64,000 nucleotides of DNA from Alkalimonas sp. (GTDB taxonomy: Bacteria; Pseudomonadota; Gammaproteobacteria; Enterobacterales; Alteromonadaceae), in the NCBI RefSeq assembly GCF_020831925.1, contig NZ_JAFIFQ010000006.1, positions 40,509 through 104,508 on the forward strand. The letters run 5' to 3'. Under the pieces are notes generated by a model. The model was not told the origin of the DNA. It did no database searches and was given only the letters and a program-made list of their open reading frames with translations. The translations under genes and the position numbers were made by a program. This document shows positions 36,371 to 45,144 of the stretch, piece by piece. Each line of letters opens with the position of its first letter. The stretch's first letter is position 1.

Positions 36371-37276
36371 TTAGCAAGACGGTGATATCGCCACCACTTG
36401 TTGGACTTCCTGCATAATGGGGCAGTTAAAGCGGATCATGCCGCTGATTTCAGCAATGTAATCCTCGCCCCGCTCGGAATAGCGCAACAAGCCTCGAGCA
36501 AGATCCTCGCCCCGTACCGGCTTATTACGGCTTCGCAATTGCGCCCGAATATCCCGCAGCTCTTCATAGCTATGAAAAGTATTCAAATTGTAAAAATAGC
36601 TCCGTATGCTGGCAGCTGCCGATTCAAAGCGAGCCACTTCATGGAACTGATCTTCACCTCGGTATAAAGGCACCAGCCCGCAGCCTTCACGAAAGCACCA
36701 CTGACCAAAGAAGTTCAGCCCTTCCACAGCAAAACGGCTGGTACCCCAAGCCGATTCATTGGCTGCCTGCATTAATACCAAAGAGGCTGGCAGTACATCC
36801 ACTCGCTTCAATAGCTCGTTAAAGCTGTCTTCATCAGTATGCGCCACATCCATCCGAAACTCATCGTACAAGGCATACAAGAATGCATAATCCTGCACAG
36901 TCAGCGGCTGGTGCTTTTCAATCTGAGCCTGCATTTCCAGCAGCTGCTTGCGTAAAGCCCGTAAACGCGTATTCTCACGTGCTACATGAGGCCCAAGGTA
37001 AGCAAAAAACGCCTGCTTCTTTTCATTAATATCGGCAATGGCATCAAAATCCGGCAATGGTTTTTTAGCAGGTGCCGGAGTTGGGTAAGCCAGCCGTTTG
37101 CGTACCAGCTCGGAGCGGACATAACCCATCACATCCGTTCGCAATGGATGCTCTAGTGGCTCATGCCAGACCAATGGCTCCTCTTCTGGTACAGCAGTAT
37201 CCATAAATGGAAAATACAGTGCATACAACACCAAGGCTGTTATTGCCATCAGTAAAGGGTACTTCAACAATCGCAT
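36371..37276 (-). CDS. bax: Bax-like protein with glucosaminidase domain
   Basis: A putative peptidoglycan hydrolase of the glucosaminidase (GH73-like) group, like E. coli Bax. The protein of about 301 residues has an N-terminal transmembrane anchor (LLKYPLLMAITALVLYALYFP) and the domain core LPASLVLMQAANESAWGTSRFAVEGLNFFGQWCF (split here only by length: ANESAWGTSRFA then NFFGQWCF) with the putative catalytic Glu in ANESAWG, and ARFESAAASIRSYFYNLN. The ATG at 37276 has AAGG upstream; TTG at 37279 is less likely. It is convergent with ttcA. Confidence 0.87.
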   Translation of the reverse strand: MRLLKYPLLMAITALVLYALYFPFMDTAVPEEEPLVWHEPLEHPLRTDVMGYVRSELVRKRLAYPTPAPAKKPLPDFDAIADINEKKQAFFAYLGPHVARENTRLRALRKQLLEMQAQIEKHQPLTVQDYAFLYALYDEFRMDVAHTDEDSFNELLKRVDVLPASLVLMQAANESAWGTSRFAVEGLNFFGQWCFREGCGLVPLYRGEDQFHEVARFESAAASIRSYFYNLNTFHSYEELRDIRAQLRSRNKPVRGEDLARGLLRYSERGEDYIAEISGMIRFNCPIMQEVQQVVAISPSC

Positions 37277-37558
37277 CAATCACCTTTTCGCTGCTTAAAT
37301 TTATCTGGCTGTTGCCTCTGGATACTAGCTTGTCAGCCAGGCCCTTTTGCTTTAACTTAAAAGCATCAACAGCACTCTTGTAGTCTATTTTACCCTGAAT
37401 TCATCAAATGCACGAACTATTCTGTACACTTGATGCGCACTTTTCAGCCATAAGTAGTACTACAGTGTTGATCTTAAAAACAAAAAAATTACTGGTATGA
37501 TTCGTGCTTAAATGGTGTAAAACCATGCTTTTTTAAGCGCAAACCAAAGGAAATCACC

Positions 37559-38179
37559 ATGAAAAGATTGCTGTTTATTACCTTACTGCTGACTTTTTCA
37601 GTGGCGCACACCGCCTTTGCTGATGAAAAACGGCTTGAATTGGACATTGATGCCTCAGCTCTGACTCTACTGGCTCTGGAGGTCGGTGTTGGGCAAATTC
37701 AGATCAATACAGCAGATACCGACCGTATTTTGCTTAGGGTGGATGTACGTGGTGAAAAACGCTGGTGGTTTTTCAGCCATAAAGTCGGCGATGTTGAGCT
37801 AAAGCAGCAATTGCGTGATGGTCGCTTGTATCTGAGCATTCCAAAAGACAACACCAAGCAACATTGGCAACTGACGCTTCCAGCTGAGTTGGCCGTTAAG
37901 GTTGAGCTTGGCGTTGGACAGTTTTACGCCAACCGTATCCACAGCAGTTATGATGTAGATGTTGGGGTTGGTCAGATTAGCAGCAGCCTGAATGCGGAGC
38001 AGTTCCAACGCATTGAATTATCAGCTGGTGTTGGTAATGTCAATTTGCATAATGCGCCAAGCAGTTTTAAAGCCGAGCGTCATTTGGTGGGGGGCAGCCT
38101 TGAATGGAGTGGTCCCGGTAGCACTGTTTTTAAAGCCAATGTTGGCGTTGGCGATATTAGTCTGACGCATAAGAATTAA
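37559..38179 (+). CDS. Secreted DUF4097-like beta-helical protein
   Basis: The function is unknown. The 206-residue protein has a signal peptide (MKRLLFITLLLTFSVAHTAFA) and a mature part with recurrent GVGQI-type turns (LEVGVGQIQI, ELGVGQFYA, DVGVGQISS, SAGVGNVNL, NVGVGDISL) at intervals expected for a short right-handed beta-helix, as in DUF4097 proteins. AAAGGA lies just upstream of the ATG. It is a single gene followed by its own terminator; 282 bases of AT-rich sequence upstream contain its promoter. Confidence 0.75.
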   Translation: MKRLLFITLLLTFSVAHTAFADEKRLELDIDASALTLLALEVGVGQIQINTADTDRILLRVDVRGEKRWWFFSHKVGDVELKQQLRDGRLYLSIPKDNTKQHWQLTLPAELAVKVELGVGQFYANRIHSSYDVDVGVGQISSSLNAEQFQRIELSAGVGNVNLHNAPSSFKAERHLVGGSLEWSGPGSTVFKANVGVGDISLTHKN

Positions 38180-38196
38180 AAAAACGTTTGCTTTAC

Positions 38197-38226
38197 AGCC
38201 AAAAGCCATGCTTTTGGCTTTCTTTT
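38197..38226 (+). terminator. Rho-independent terminator after the DUF4097-like gene
   Basis: Stem AGCCAAAAG/CTTTTGGCT with a 5-base loop, then TTCTTTTG. Confidence 0.8.
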
Positions 38227-38290
38227 GTCCTGCAACTTCAGGTAGTATCTGGCTATCCAGACGTATAAAAAAACTGAAGCAAAAAATTCT

Positions 38291-39505
38291 ATGAAGCCCA
38301 TTCAGCGTTCAAGCAAACTTGAAGGTGTTTGTTACGATATCCGTGGTCCGGTGGCTCAAGAAGCTAAGCGGATGGAAGAAGAAGGTCACCGCATTTTAAA
38401 ACTCAATATTGGCAACCCTGCTCCTTTTGGCTTTGAAGCACCGGATGAAATTTTAAAGCATGTGATCCACAATCTGCCAACCGCGCAGGGCTACTCCGAC
38501 TCCCAAGGCATTTACCCAGCCCGGGTGGCTGTTGCTCAGTACTATCAACAGCGTGGCATTCGTGGTGCCGACGCCGATGATGTCTTTATTGGTAATGGTG
38601 TCTCTGAACTCATACTGATGGCGCTGCAAGGCTTGCTGAATAACGACGATGAAGTTTTGATCCCCTCCCCCGATTACCCACTCTGGACTGCGGCCGTGAA
38701 CCTGGCAGGAGGCAAGGCCCGGCATTATCGCTGCGATGAGCAACAGGACTGGGCACCAGATCTGGACGATTTGCGCAGTAAAATCAGCAAAAAAACCAAA
38801 GCTCTGGTACTTATCAATCCGAACAACCCAACCGGTGCGGTTTATTCCGATGAGGTATTGCTGGCCTTATTGGAAATTGCCCGACAGCACCAGTTGGTGG
38901 TGTTAAGCGACGAAATTTACGACAAAATTCTGTACGATGGTACCGAGCATACCAGTACCGCCGCTTTGTGTGATGATTTGCTGTTGCTCACCTTTGGCGG
39001 TCTGTCAAAAAACTACCGCATTGCCGGATTTCGCGTTGGTTGGCTCTTTATCTCCGGTGCCAAGCGCCAGGCCCAGCACTATGTCGATGGTTTGCGCATT
39101 CTTGCTTCGATGCGTCTTTGTGCCAATGTACCCTGTCAGCATGCGGTACAGACTGCACTGGGCGGCTATCAGAGTATTTTTGAGTTAACGGCTCCTGGCG
39201 GCCGTCTGTACGAGCAGATGGATGCCGCATGGCAGCAAGTCAATCAAATACCAGGGGTAAGCTGCACCCGCCCTAAAGGCGCCATGTACCTGTTCCCGAA
39301 AATTGATCGCAGCAAAATAAAAGTGAAAGACGACGAATTGATGGTGCTCGATTTTTTACGTCAGCACAAAGTCTTGCTGGTTCATGGACGGGCCTTTAAC
39401 TGGCCTGAACCGGATCATTTTCGTATTGTGTTTTTGCCTCACAAAGAACAACTGGAGCAAGCCATCGGGCGGCTGGAACAGTTTTTAGGCAGTTATCAAC
39501 AATAA
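38291..39505 (+). CDS. alaA: Alanine aminotransferase AlaA-like
   Basis: A class I PLP aminotransferase that makes alanine from pyruvate and glutamate. The 404-residue protein has the AlaA start IQRSSKLEGVCYDIRGPVA, ILKLNIGNPAPFGFEAPDEI, the substrate loop ALVLINPNNPTGAVYSDE, the PLP lysine in GGLSKNYRIAGFRVGW and RIVFLPHKEQLEQAIGRL. Length agrees with E. coli AlaA (405). The sodium:alanine symporter follows 9 bases downstream, so a joint alanine function and operon are likely. Confidence 0.94.
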   Translation: MKPIQRSSKLEGVCYDIRGPVAQEAKRMEEEGHRILKLNIGNPAPFGFEAPDEILKHVIHNLPTAQGYSDSQGIYPARVAVAQYYQQRGIRGADADDVFIGNGVSELILMALQGLLNNDDEVLIPSPDYPLWTAAVNLAGGKARHYRCDEQQDWAPDLDDLRSKISKKTKALVLINPNNPTGAVYSDEVLLALLEIARQHQLVVLSDEIYDKILYDGTEHTSTAALCDDLLLLTFGGLSKNYRIAGFRVGWLFISGAKRQAQHYVDGLRILASMRLCANVPCQHAVQTALGGYQSIFELTAPGGRLYEQMDAAWQQVNQIPGVSCTRPKGAMYLFPKIDRSKIKVKDDELMVLDFLRQHKVLLVHGRAFNWPEPDHFRIVFLPHKEQLEQAIGRLEQFLGSYQQ

Positions 39506-39514
39506 GGCGTTAGC

Positions 39515-40906
39515 ATGAATACTGAACCGGGATTTCGTCACGCCTTTGAGTGGTTTACTAATCAACTGTCCTCTGTGGTGTTCTATGCCATTCCGGTTGG
39601 TGGCGCCGAACTGCCGATGGTGGTGGTCTGGTTGATGGCCGGTGCCCTGTTCAGTACCTTTTATCTGGGCTTTATCAATGTACGCGGCTTTGGACATGCC
39701 CTCAAAGTGGTGTCTGGCCGCTACAAAGACCCACGCCAGCAAGGCGATATTACCCCGTTTCAAGCTTTATCTACTGCTTTGTCAGGTACAGTAGGTACTG
39801 GCAATATAGCCGGTGTAGCCGTGGCCATTACGCTGGGCGGTCCTGGTGCAACCTTCTGGATGATATTGGCCGGTATCCTCGGCATGTCGCTGAAGTTTGT
39901 CGAGTGTACCCTGGCGGTCAAGTACCGTCATCAGGCAGCGGATGGCAGCTATTCCGGCGGCCCCATGTACTACATTGAAGTGGCGCTTAGCAAATTCAAC
40001 TTGCCACGACTTGGCAAAGCCCTGGCAATTTTCTTTGCCATGGCCTGCGTCTTTGGCTCGGCCGGTTTTGTCCATGTGAACCAGGGCTATGCGCAGGTCA
40101 AAGGCGTGACCGGCTTTGATAATGCCTGGTTATTTGGTGCTATCTACGCCCTGTTGGTCGCTGTGGTGATTATCGGCGGCATCAAAAGCATTGCCAATGT
40201 CACCAGTCGGCTGGTTCCTTTGATGTGCGCTATCTATCTGCTGGCGGCGCTGATCATCATTGGCAGCCATCTGGATGCGGTGCCAGCAGCGCTGATGACC
40301 ATCGTCTATGGCGCCTTTGCCCCTGAGGCGGCTTACGGTGGCTTTATCGGTGTGCTGATTCAGGGCTTTCGCCGCGCTGCCTATTCCAACGAAGCCGGTA
40401 TTGGCTCTTCCCCCATTGCCCATGCGGCGGCACAAACCCGGCATCCGGTTTCGCAAGGCTTTGTAGCCCTGCTGGAACCCTTTATTGATACCGTGGTGAT
40501 TTGCACCATTACTGCTCTGGTGATCATTCTGACCGGCGCTTACCTTGGCAGCGATCTGGATGGCGTACGCCTTACTTCCAGTGCCTTTGCCAGCGTATTT
40601 GACTGGTTCCCGCTGGTGCTGATGGTGGCCTTACTGCTGTTTGGTTTTTCCACCGTCATCAGCTGGTCTTACTATGGCCTTAAATCCTGGAGCTATATTT
40701 TCGGTGAAACCAACCGGGTGCAAAACCTGTTTAAAGTGCTGTTTTGTCTGGTCGTGTCGATTGGGGCTGTGCCCAATATCCTGGCGGTGTTTGATTTTAT
40801 CGACTCGATGATTTTTCTGATGGCAGTACCGAATATTCTGGCCATTTATCTTTTGATGCCCGAAGTGAAACGCGATTTAAAAGAGTACCTGCGCCAGCTG
40901 AAATAA
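39515..40906 (+). CDS. AGCS-family sodium:alanine (amino acid) symporter
   Basis: A secondary transporter in the inner membrane that imports alanine or glycine with Na+. The 463-residue protein has about ten transmembrane helices and the family signature PFQALSTALSGTVGTGNIAG, GGPGATFWMILAGILGMSLK, YSGGPMYYIE, RAAYSNEAGIGSSPIAHAAA and FGFSTVISWSYYGLKSWSYIFG. It lies downstream of alaA with AAGG before the ATG, and ends in a strong hairpin. Confidence 0.93.
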   Translation: MNTEPGFRHAFEWFTNQLSSVVFYAIPVGGAELPMVVVWLMAGALFSTFYLGFINVRGFGHALKVVSGRYKDPRQQGDITPFQALSTALSGTVGTGNIAGVAVAITLGGPGATFWMILAGILGMSLKFVECTLAVKYRHQAADGSYSGGPMYYIEVALSKFNLPRLGKALAIFFAMACVFGSAGFVHVNQGYAQVKGVTGFDNAWLFGAIYALLVAVVIIGGIKSIANVTSRLVPLMCAIYLLAALIIIGSHLDAVPAALMTIVYGAFAPEAAYGGFIGVLIQGFRRAAYSNEAGIGSSPIAHAAAQTRHPVSQGFVALLEPFIDTVVICTITALVIILTGAYLGSDLDGVRLTSSAFASVFDWFPLVLMVALLLFGFSTVISWSYYGLKSWSYIFGETNRVQNLFKVLFCLVVSIGAVPNILAVFDFIDSMIFLMAVPNILAIYLLMPEVKRDLKEYLRQLK

Positions 40907-40907
40907 C

Positions 40908-40936
40908 ACGGGCTCACTTTAAGTGAGCCCGTATTT
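40908..40936. terminator. Bidirectional terminator between the symporter gene and phnE
   Basis: A 12-bp stem ACGGGCTCACTT/AAGTGAGCCCGT with one base between arms, followed by ATTTT. It covers the phnE stop codon and the end of the symporter gene. Confidence 0.8.
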
Positions 40937-41987
40937 TGGCCGATGCATAGTCCATCAACCAGACAATAGCAGCAATGACGATTACCAGCATGCCGACATC
41001 ATTCCAGCGCGCCAGGCCCTGATACTGCATCAGCATGGTGCCTATCCCGCCGCCACCGACCAAACCAATCACCGTCGCCATCCTGACATTGATATCCCAA
41101 CGATAAATGGTGTACGACAAATAGGGCAGCACCACTTGTGGTACTACGCCATACCAGATTACCTGGATAGGATGGGCGCCGGTTGCCGTCATGGCTTCAA
41201 CTGGCCCATCCTGAATGGCTTCGATTTGCTCGGAGTACAACTTGGTCAATGAAGCGACCGAGTGCAGAAACAGCGCCAGCATGCCAGAGAATGGCCCTAT
41301 CCCGACCCAGACCGAGAAAATAATGGCCCAGACCAATGGCTCAATGGAGCGGGTCAGGTTCATCAAAAAGCGCAATACCGCATAAATCGCAAAGCTGAGC
41401 GCTGAGTTTTTCATCAAGTTGCGAGCGGCAAAAAAAGCCAGCACAAAGGCAACCGGAATGGCCAAAGCGGTGGCAATAAAAGCCATGTAAACGGTCTCAA
41501 CTGCTGCAAAGAGCGCGTCTTCGAAAATGGCAAAATTCGGGTTCAATAACGCGGTGAAAATCCGCTGTGCACCCGCCAAACCAGAGTCGGAAAAAAATTC
41601 CCGCATTGAGACCTGGGATATCTGCAAGCCAGCGATAAAGGTCAAGAGCAAAAACAGCAGGCCAAGCCGTACCGAGGCCGTGCGAAATAAAGAGCGCCCT
41701 TCATCAAAAGCAATGAGCCCATAGCAAGCCTTACCAACAGATGCTTTGGTGTAACTCAGAACGCTCGCTACCAGGCCTCCCACCAGCAGAGAATAGAGTG
41801 GCTCGGACCAGAAGAAATCGACATGGCGCAAATCAAGCCACCAACTTTGATAGCCTAATTTGTAAAGCACCAGAAAACTGTAACTCCATAGCAGCACATC
41901 CATGCACCAGGCTTTGATGCTGGCCTGATAGCGTTTCACCGGCATGGCCTCGGCCAATGGTTGCTTTGTGATCATGGTATTTTCCAT
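40914..41987 (-). CDS. phnE: Phosphonate/phosphite-type ABC transporter permease PhnE
   Basis: PhnE forms the membrane channel of an ABC importer for phosphonate, phosphite or phosphate esters. The 357-residue protein has about six transmembrane segments and the permease EAA-like loop EAIQDGPVEAMTATGAHPIQVIWYGVVPQV (key residues E-A-A-G). The ATG at 41987 overlaps the phnC stop (TGATG), so the longer ORF is not used. No C-P lyase or ptx genes lie nearby, so the substrate is uncertain. It is last in phnD-phnC-phnE. Confidence 0.88.
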   Translation of the reverse strand: MENTMITKQPLAEAMPVKRYQASIKAWCMDVLLWSYSFLVLYKLGYQSWWLDLRHVDFFWSEPLYSLLVGGLVASVLSYTKASVGKACYGLIAFDEGRSLFRTASVRLGLLFLLLTFIAGLQISQVSMREFFSDSGLAGAQRIFTALLNPNFAIFEDALFAAVETVYMAFIATALAIPVAFVLAFFAARNLMKNSALSFAIYAVLRFLMNLTRSIEPLVWAIIFSVWVGIGPFSGMLALFLHSVASLTKLYSEQIEAIQDGPVEAMTATGAHPIQVIWYGVVPQVVLPYLSYTIYRWDINVRMATVIGLVGGGGIGTMLMQYQGLARWNDVGMLVIVIAAIVWLMDYASAKIRAHLK

Positions 41988-42751
41988 CAGTTGATACTCA
42001 CTTCGACGGCTTCTTCGCCATAAATGGTGGTAAACCATTGCTCATCAATATCTTCCGGCGCGCCCTGATACACGATCTTGCCGTCTTTCAGTGCCAGCAC
42101 CCGGCTAGCGTAGGTTCTAACCAGGGATAAAAAGTGCAGATTGCAAATCACGGTCACGCCAAGCTCACGGTTGATTTTTTGCAGGTACTTCATCACCGAA
42201 TGCGAGGTGGACGGGTCCAGGCTGGCTACCGGCTCATCAGCCAACAAAATTTTGGGGTTCTGCATCAAGGCTCTGGCAATGGCGACGCGTTGCTGCTGAC
42301 CACCCGATAAATTATCGGCCCGCACATAGGCTTTATGCTCCAGCCCAACAATGCGTAAGTAGGCCAGGGCTTGCTCTCGTTGCTCTTTGCTGTAGAGCCC
42401 TAACAAGGATTTCCAAATCGGGGTAGAGGCCAGAGCCCCGGCTAGCACATTGGTAAGCACGCTTTTACGGGGGATCAGATTAAACTGCTGAAAGATCATC
42501 CCTATCCGGCTACGCTGCTGGCGTAAGGCCCGGCCTTGCAGCTGATCCAAGCGCTGTTGTTCAAAATGAATGGCACCACTACTGACCGGATGCAGTTGAT
42601 TGATGCAGCGCAGTAAGGTCGATTTCCCGGAGCCGGATAAGCCGATCACCACCAGAAACTCGCCTTCTTCGACACTGAAATTAATCTGATTCAGGGCCTG
42701 GGTGCCATTCGGATAGGTTTTGCACAGATGTTCACTACGAAGTAATGTCAT
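41987..42751 (-). CDS. phnC: Phosphonate-type ABC transporter ATP-binding protein PhnC
   Basis: PhnC powers the phosphonate-type importer. The 254-residue protein has Walker A GLSGSGKST, the Q-loop GMIFQQFNLIPR typical of PhnC, signature LSGGQQQRVAIARAL, Walker B ILLADEPVASLDP and the H-loop VICNLHFLSL. AGGAGG lies 6 bases before the ATG. It follows phnD by 9 bases and overlaps phnE. Confidence 0.93.
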   Translation of the reverse strand: MTLLRSEHLCKTYPNGTQALNQINFSVEEGEFLVVIGLSGSGKSTLLRCINQLHPVSSGAIHFEQQRLDQLQGRALRQQRSRIGMIFQQFNLIPRKSVLTNVLAGALASTPIWKSLLGLYSKEQREQALAYLRIVGLEHKAYVRADNLSGGQQQRVAIARALMQNPKILLADEPVASLDPSTSHSVMKYLQKINRELGVTVICNLHFLSLVRTYASRVLALKDGKIVYQGAPEDIDEQWFTTIYGEEAVEVSIN

Positions 42752-42760
42752 GGCAGCCTC

Positions 42761-43682
42761 CTACAGCAGCAGTCGGTTGGTATCAAGTTCAATGGCGCGG
42801 ATCATCTCGCGAAGCGGGTCATAATCGGCATCCGTGGCATCCACTAAGCCTTCAACACTGTAGATATTGCGAAAGATGTCCTGCCCTTCGTCACTGGACA
42901 GAAACTTCTTAACAGCCAATAAAGCGATCCCGAATGTCATCCGGTAAATCTTTGCGAAACACAAAGGGATCATTGGGGATTTTTTCGGTCACCGCCAGGA
43001 TCCGTACCTGCTGCTCCACATCGGGAAATTGCGTCAATACCCGCTGGCGGGCATCACGGATGCTGCCATCGGCGGCCGGAGCTGAATAATAGGCGGATCC
43101 TGCATCCACCTGGCCCTGGTACACCATGGTAATGACACTGTCGTGTTTCATCGCAAAGGTCTCATTGCCCAGGCGTATGCCGGCATCACGCAGCATTTTT
43201 AAGGGGAAAAAATAGCCCGAGGTCGAGGCCGGATCGGTAAAGGCAAAGCGTCTGCCTTCTAAATCGGCCAGCGTTTCAATGCCGCTGTCGGCCCGCACCA
43301 CAATCTGCCCCTGATAGTAATCGACGCCATGGCGGATCATTTTTAAATGCGCCCTGGCACCGTAGCGCTCATGTGCCATCAGGTAACCAAAGGAATTCAT
43401 GGCGCCAATATCCGCCCGGTCAGAACCAAAAGCTTCCACCACAGCGATGTAACTGGTCGGTATGCCGGTTACATAGTAATCGCCGGTCTCTTTTTCCAGA
43501 AAACGAATAAATTCCCGCGAGTTACTGGCGATGGTGTCGGCATCAACCGAGGGTGTAAAATACAGCCGGACTGGGTTATCCCGGCTACCGAGCTCTCCTT
43601 TCGGCTGGCAGCCTGCCAGCAGCAGCATTGTACTTAACCAGAACAATGAAGATACAATCCTGACTTTGAGCCCCAGCTTCAT
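42761..43682 (-). pseudogene. phnD: Phosphonate-type substrate-binding lipoprotein PhnD, frameshifted
   Basis: PhnD captures the substrate in the periplasm. The N-terminal 257 residues are intact: lipobox LLLAGC (Cys25), VRLYFTPSVDADTIASNS, YVTGIPTSYIAVVEAFGS, DIGAMNSFGYLMAHE, FAFTDPASTSGYFFPL. The frame ends DDIRDRFIGC-stop at about 42909. The missing C-terminal part continues in the +1 frame as LLAVKKFLSSDEGQDIFRNI and VDATDADYDPLREMIRAIEL to the TAG at 42761, in correct order for the family. Removing one base near 42915-42925 (around a TTT run on the minus strand) would restore one reading frame. It may be a sequencing error or a real loss; phnC and phnE look intact. Confidence 0.85.
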
Positions 43683-43854
43683 ACAACTTATCCCTTATTT
43701 ATTCATTTCGGGCACTGTTGTAACAAGCGAATATGACCTGCAGATGACAAGGCCGTCATCTTTTTGTCGTAATTGGCGTGAAAAATGGCTGTAGCTTGCT
43801 CGATCCAGAGTGGGCTTTGGCGTAAGATAATCGCCTCAACATAAGGAAGATGGC

Positions 43855-45144
43855 ATGAGTACACCTTGGCTGGAGCGGCGCTCTGACCGCTCGTTGAACC
43901 GGCAAGATGATCAACGTACCCCTTGGCAGCGCGATCGCGCCCGCATTTTGCACTCGGCAGCCTTTCGTCGCTTGCAGGCAAAAACCCAGATCATGGGAGT
44001 CGGCCAGAATGACTTTTACCGTACCCGCCTGACCCACTCGCTGGAAGCCGCTCAGATAGGCACAGGTTTAGTGAATCAGCTAAAACGTCGTTACCAGCAA
44101 CAATCCGAACTAGCCAGTCAACTGCCGGAAGAAAGCCTGATGGAAGCTTTATGCCTGGCGCACGATATTGGCCATCCACCCTTTGGCCATGGTGGCGAAA
44201 CAGCACTGAACTACAAAATGCTGCATGTGGGTGGTTTTGAAGGCAATGGCCAGACTTTTCGTATCGTTAGCAAACTGGAGCCCTATACCGAGCACCATGG
44301 CATGGACTTAACCCGTCGCACCTTGCTGGGCTTACTGAAATACCCGGTGCTGCCGCCCGAGCAACTGGGCGATAACACCGAGCCGGCACCGCTTAGCCTG
44401 GCGCGCTGGAAAGCAGTGAAGTCCGTGTTCCATGAGGATGCTGATGTACTGGATTGGGTATTGGCGCCACTTAGTGCCACCGATCGCTCGCTGTTCCAAC
44501 AAGTGGAGCAGCTGCCGCAAAGCCCCTGGCAAAAGTCGCGTTGCAAGTCATTGGATGCTTCCATTATGGAACTGGCCGACGACATAGCTTACGGCGTGCA
44601 CGATTTGGAAGATGCCATTGTCACCGGCTACGCCACCGAGGAGCAGTGGCGCGCTCAAATTCCGGCGGCGGTGGATGCCCTGCCTGAAAATATGCAGCAG
44701 TTGATGCAGCCTGTGACGAAAGCACTATTTCGCCCTGAGCACCATATCCGTAAAAATGCCATTGGCGCTTTGGTCAATGCCTTTATTACCTCGGTTGAAT
44801 TGTTTGAGAGCCTGCCGGATGCAAGCGAGCCGCTGATCCGTTTCAATGCCAGACTGCCAGCACCACAACAGCAACTTTTGGAGCTACTAAAAGGTTTTGT
44901 CTTTCGCAATGTCATCAGCCAACCCGATATTCAGCAAGCCCGTTTTCGTTGCCAGAACATGCTGTTGAAAATGTTTGACGCCTTTGCTTCGGATCCCAGC
45001 CGTTTGCTGCCACAAAATACCCAACAGCGCTGGCAGCAGGCACAAAGCGATGGCCTGGGCTTGCGGGTCATTTGTGATTATTTGTCGGGCATGACCGATG
45101 AGTATGCCGAAACCATGTATCAAAAGTTGTTCGGGGCTTTATGA
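43855..45144 (+). CDS. dGTPase-like HD-domain triphosphohydrolase (copy 1)
   Basis: Family members hydrolyse dGTP or other dNTPs to nucleoside and tripolyphosphate. The 429-residue protein has RTRLTHSLEAAQIG (H61), the HD motif CLAHDIGHPPFGHGGE (H103, D104), GGFEGNGQTFRIVSKLE, and the third metal-ligand region MELADDIAYGVHDLEDA (D242/D243). A closely similar copy lies at 51478-52782 on the other strand. The 3' end overlaps a patatin-like gene by 4 bases (ATGA), which suggests a two-gene operon. Substrate and role (dNTP balance or phage defence) cannot be told from the sequence. Confidence 0.9.
   Translation: MSTPWLERRSDRSLNRQDDQRTPWQRDRARILHSAAFRRLQAKTQIMGVGQNDFYRTRLTHSLEAAQIGTGLVNQLKRRYQQQSELASQLPEESLMEALCLAHDIGHPPFGHGGETALNYKMLHVGGFEGNGQTFRIVSKLEPYTEHHGMDLTRRTLLGLLKYPVLPPEQLGDNTEPAPLSLARWKAVKSVFHEDADVLDWVLAPLSATDRSLFQQVEQLPQSPWQKSRCKSLDASIMELADDIAYGVHDLEDAIVTGYATEEQWRAQIPAAVDALPENMQQLMQPVTKALFRPEHHIRKNAIGALVNAFITSVELFESLPDASEPLIRFNARLPAPQQQLLELLKGFVFRNVISQPDIQQARFRCQNMLLKMFDAFASDPSRLLPQNTQQRWQQAQSDGLGLRVICDYLSGMTDEYAETMYQKLFGAL

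Noticed and set aside
42761..42973. A separate 70-residue gene next to phnD
   Set aside because: Its sequence from LLAVKKFL onward is the C-terminal end of PhnD in a shifted frame; it is part of the frameshifted gene.
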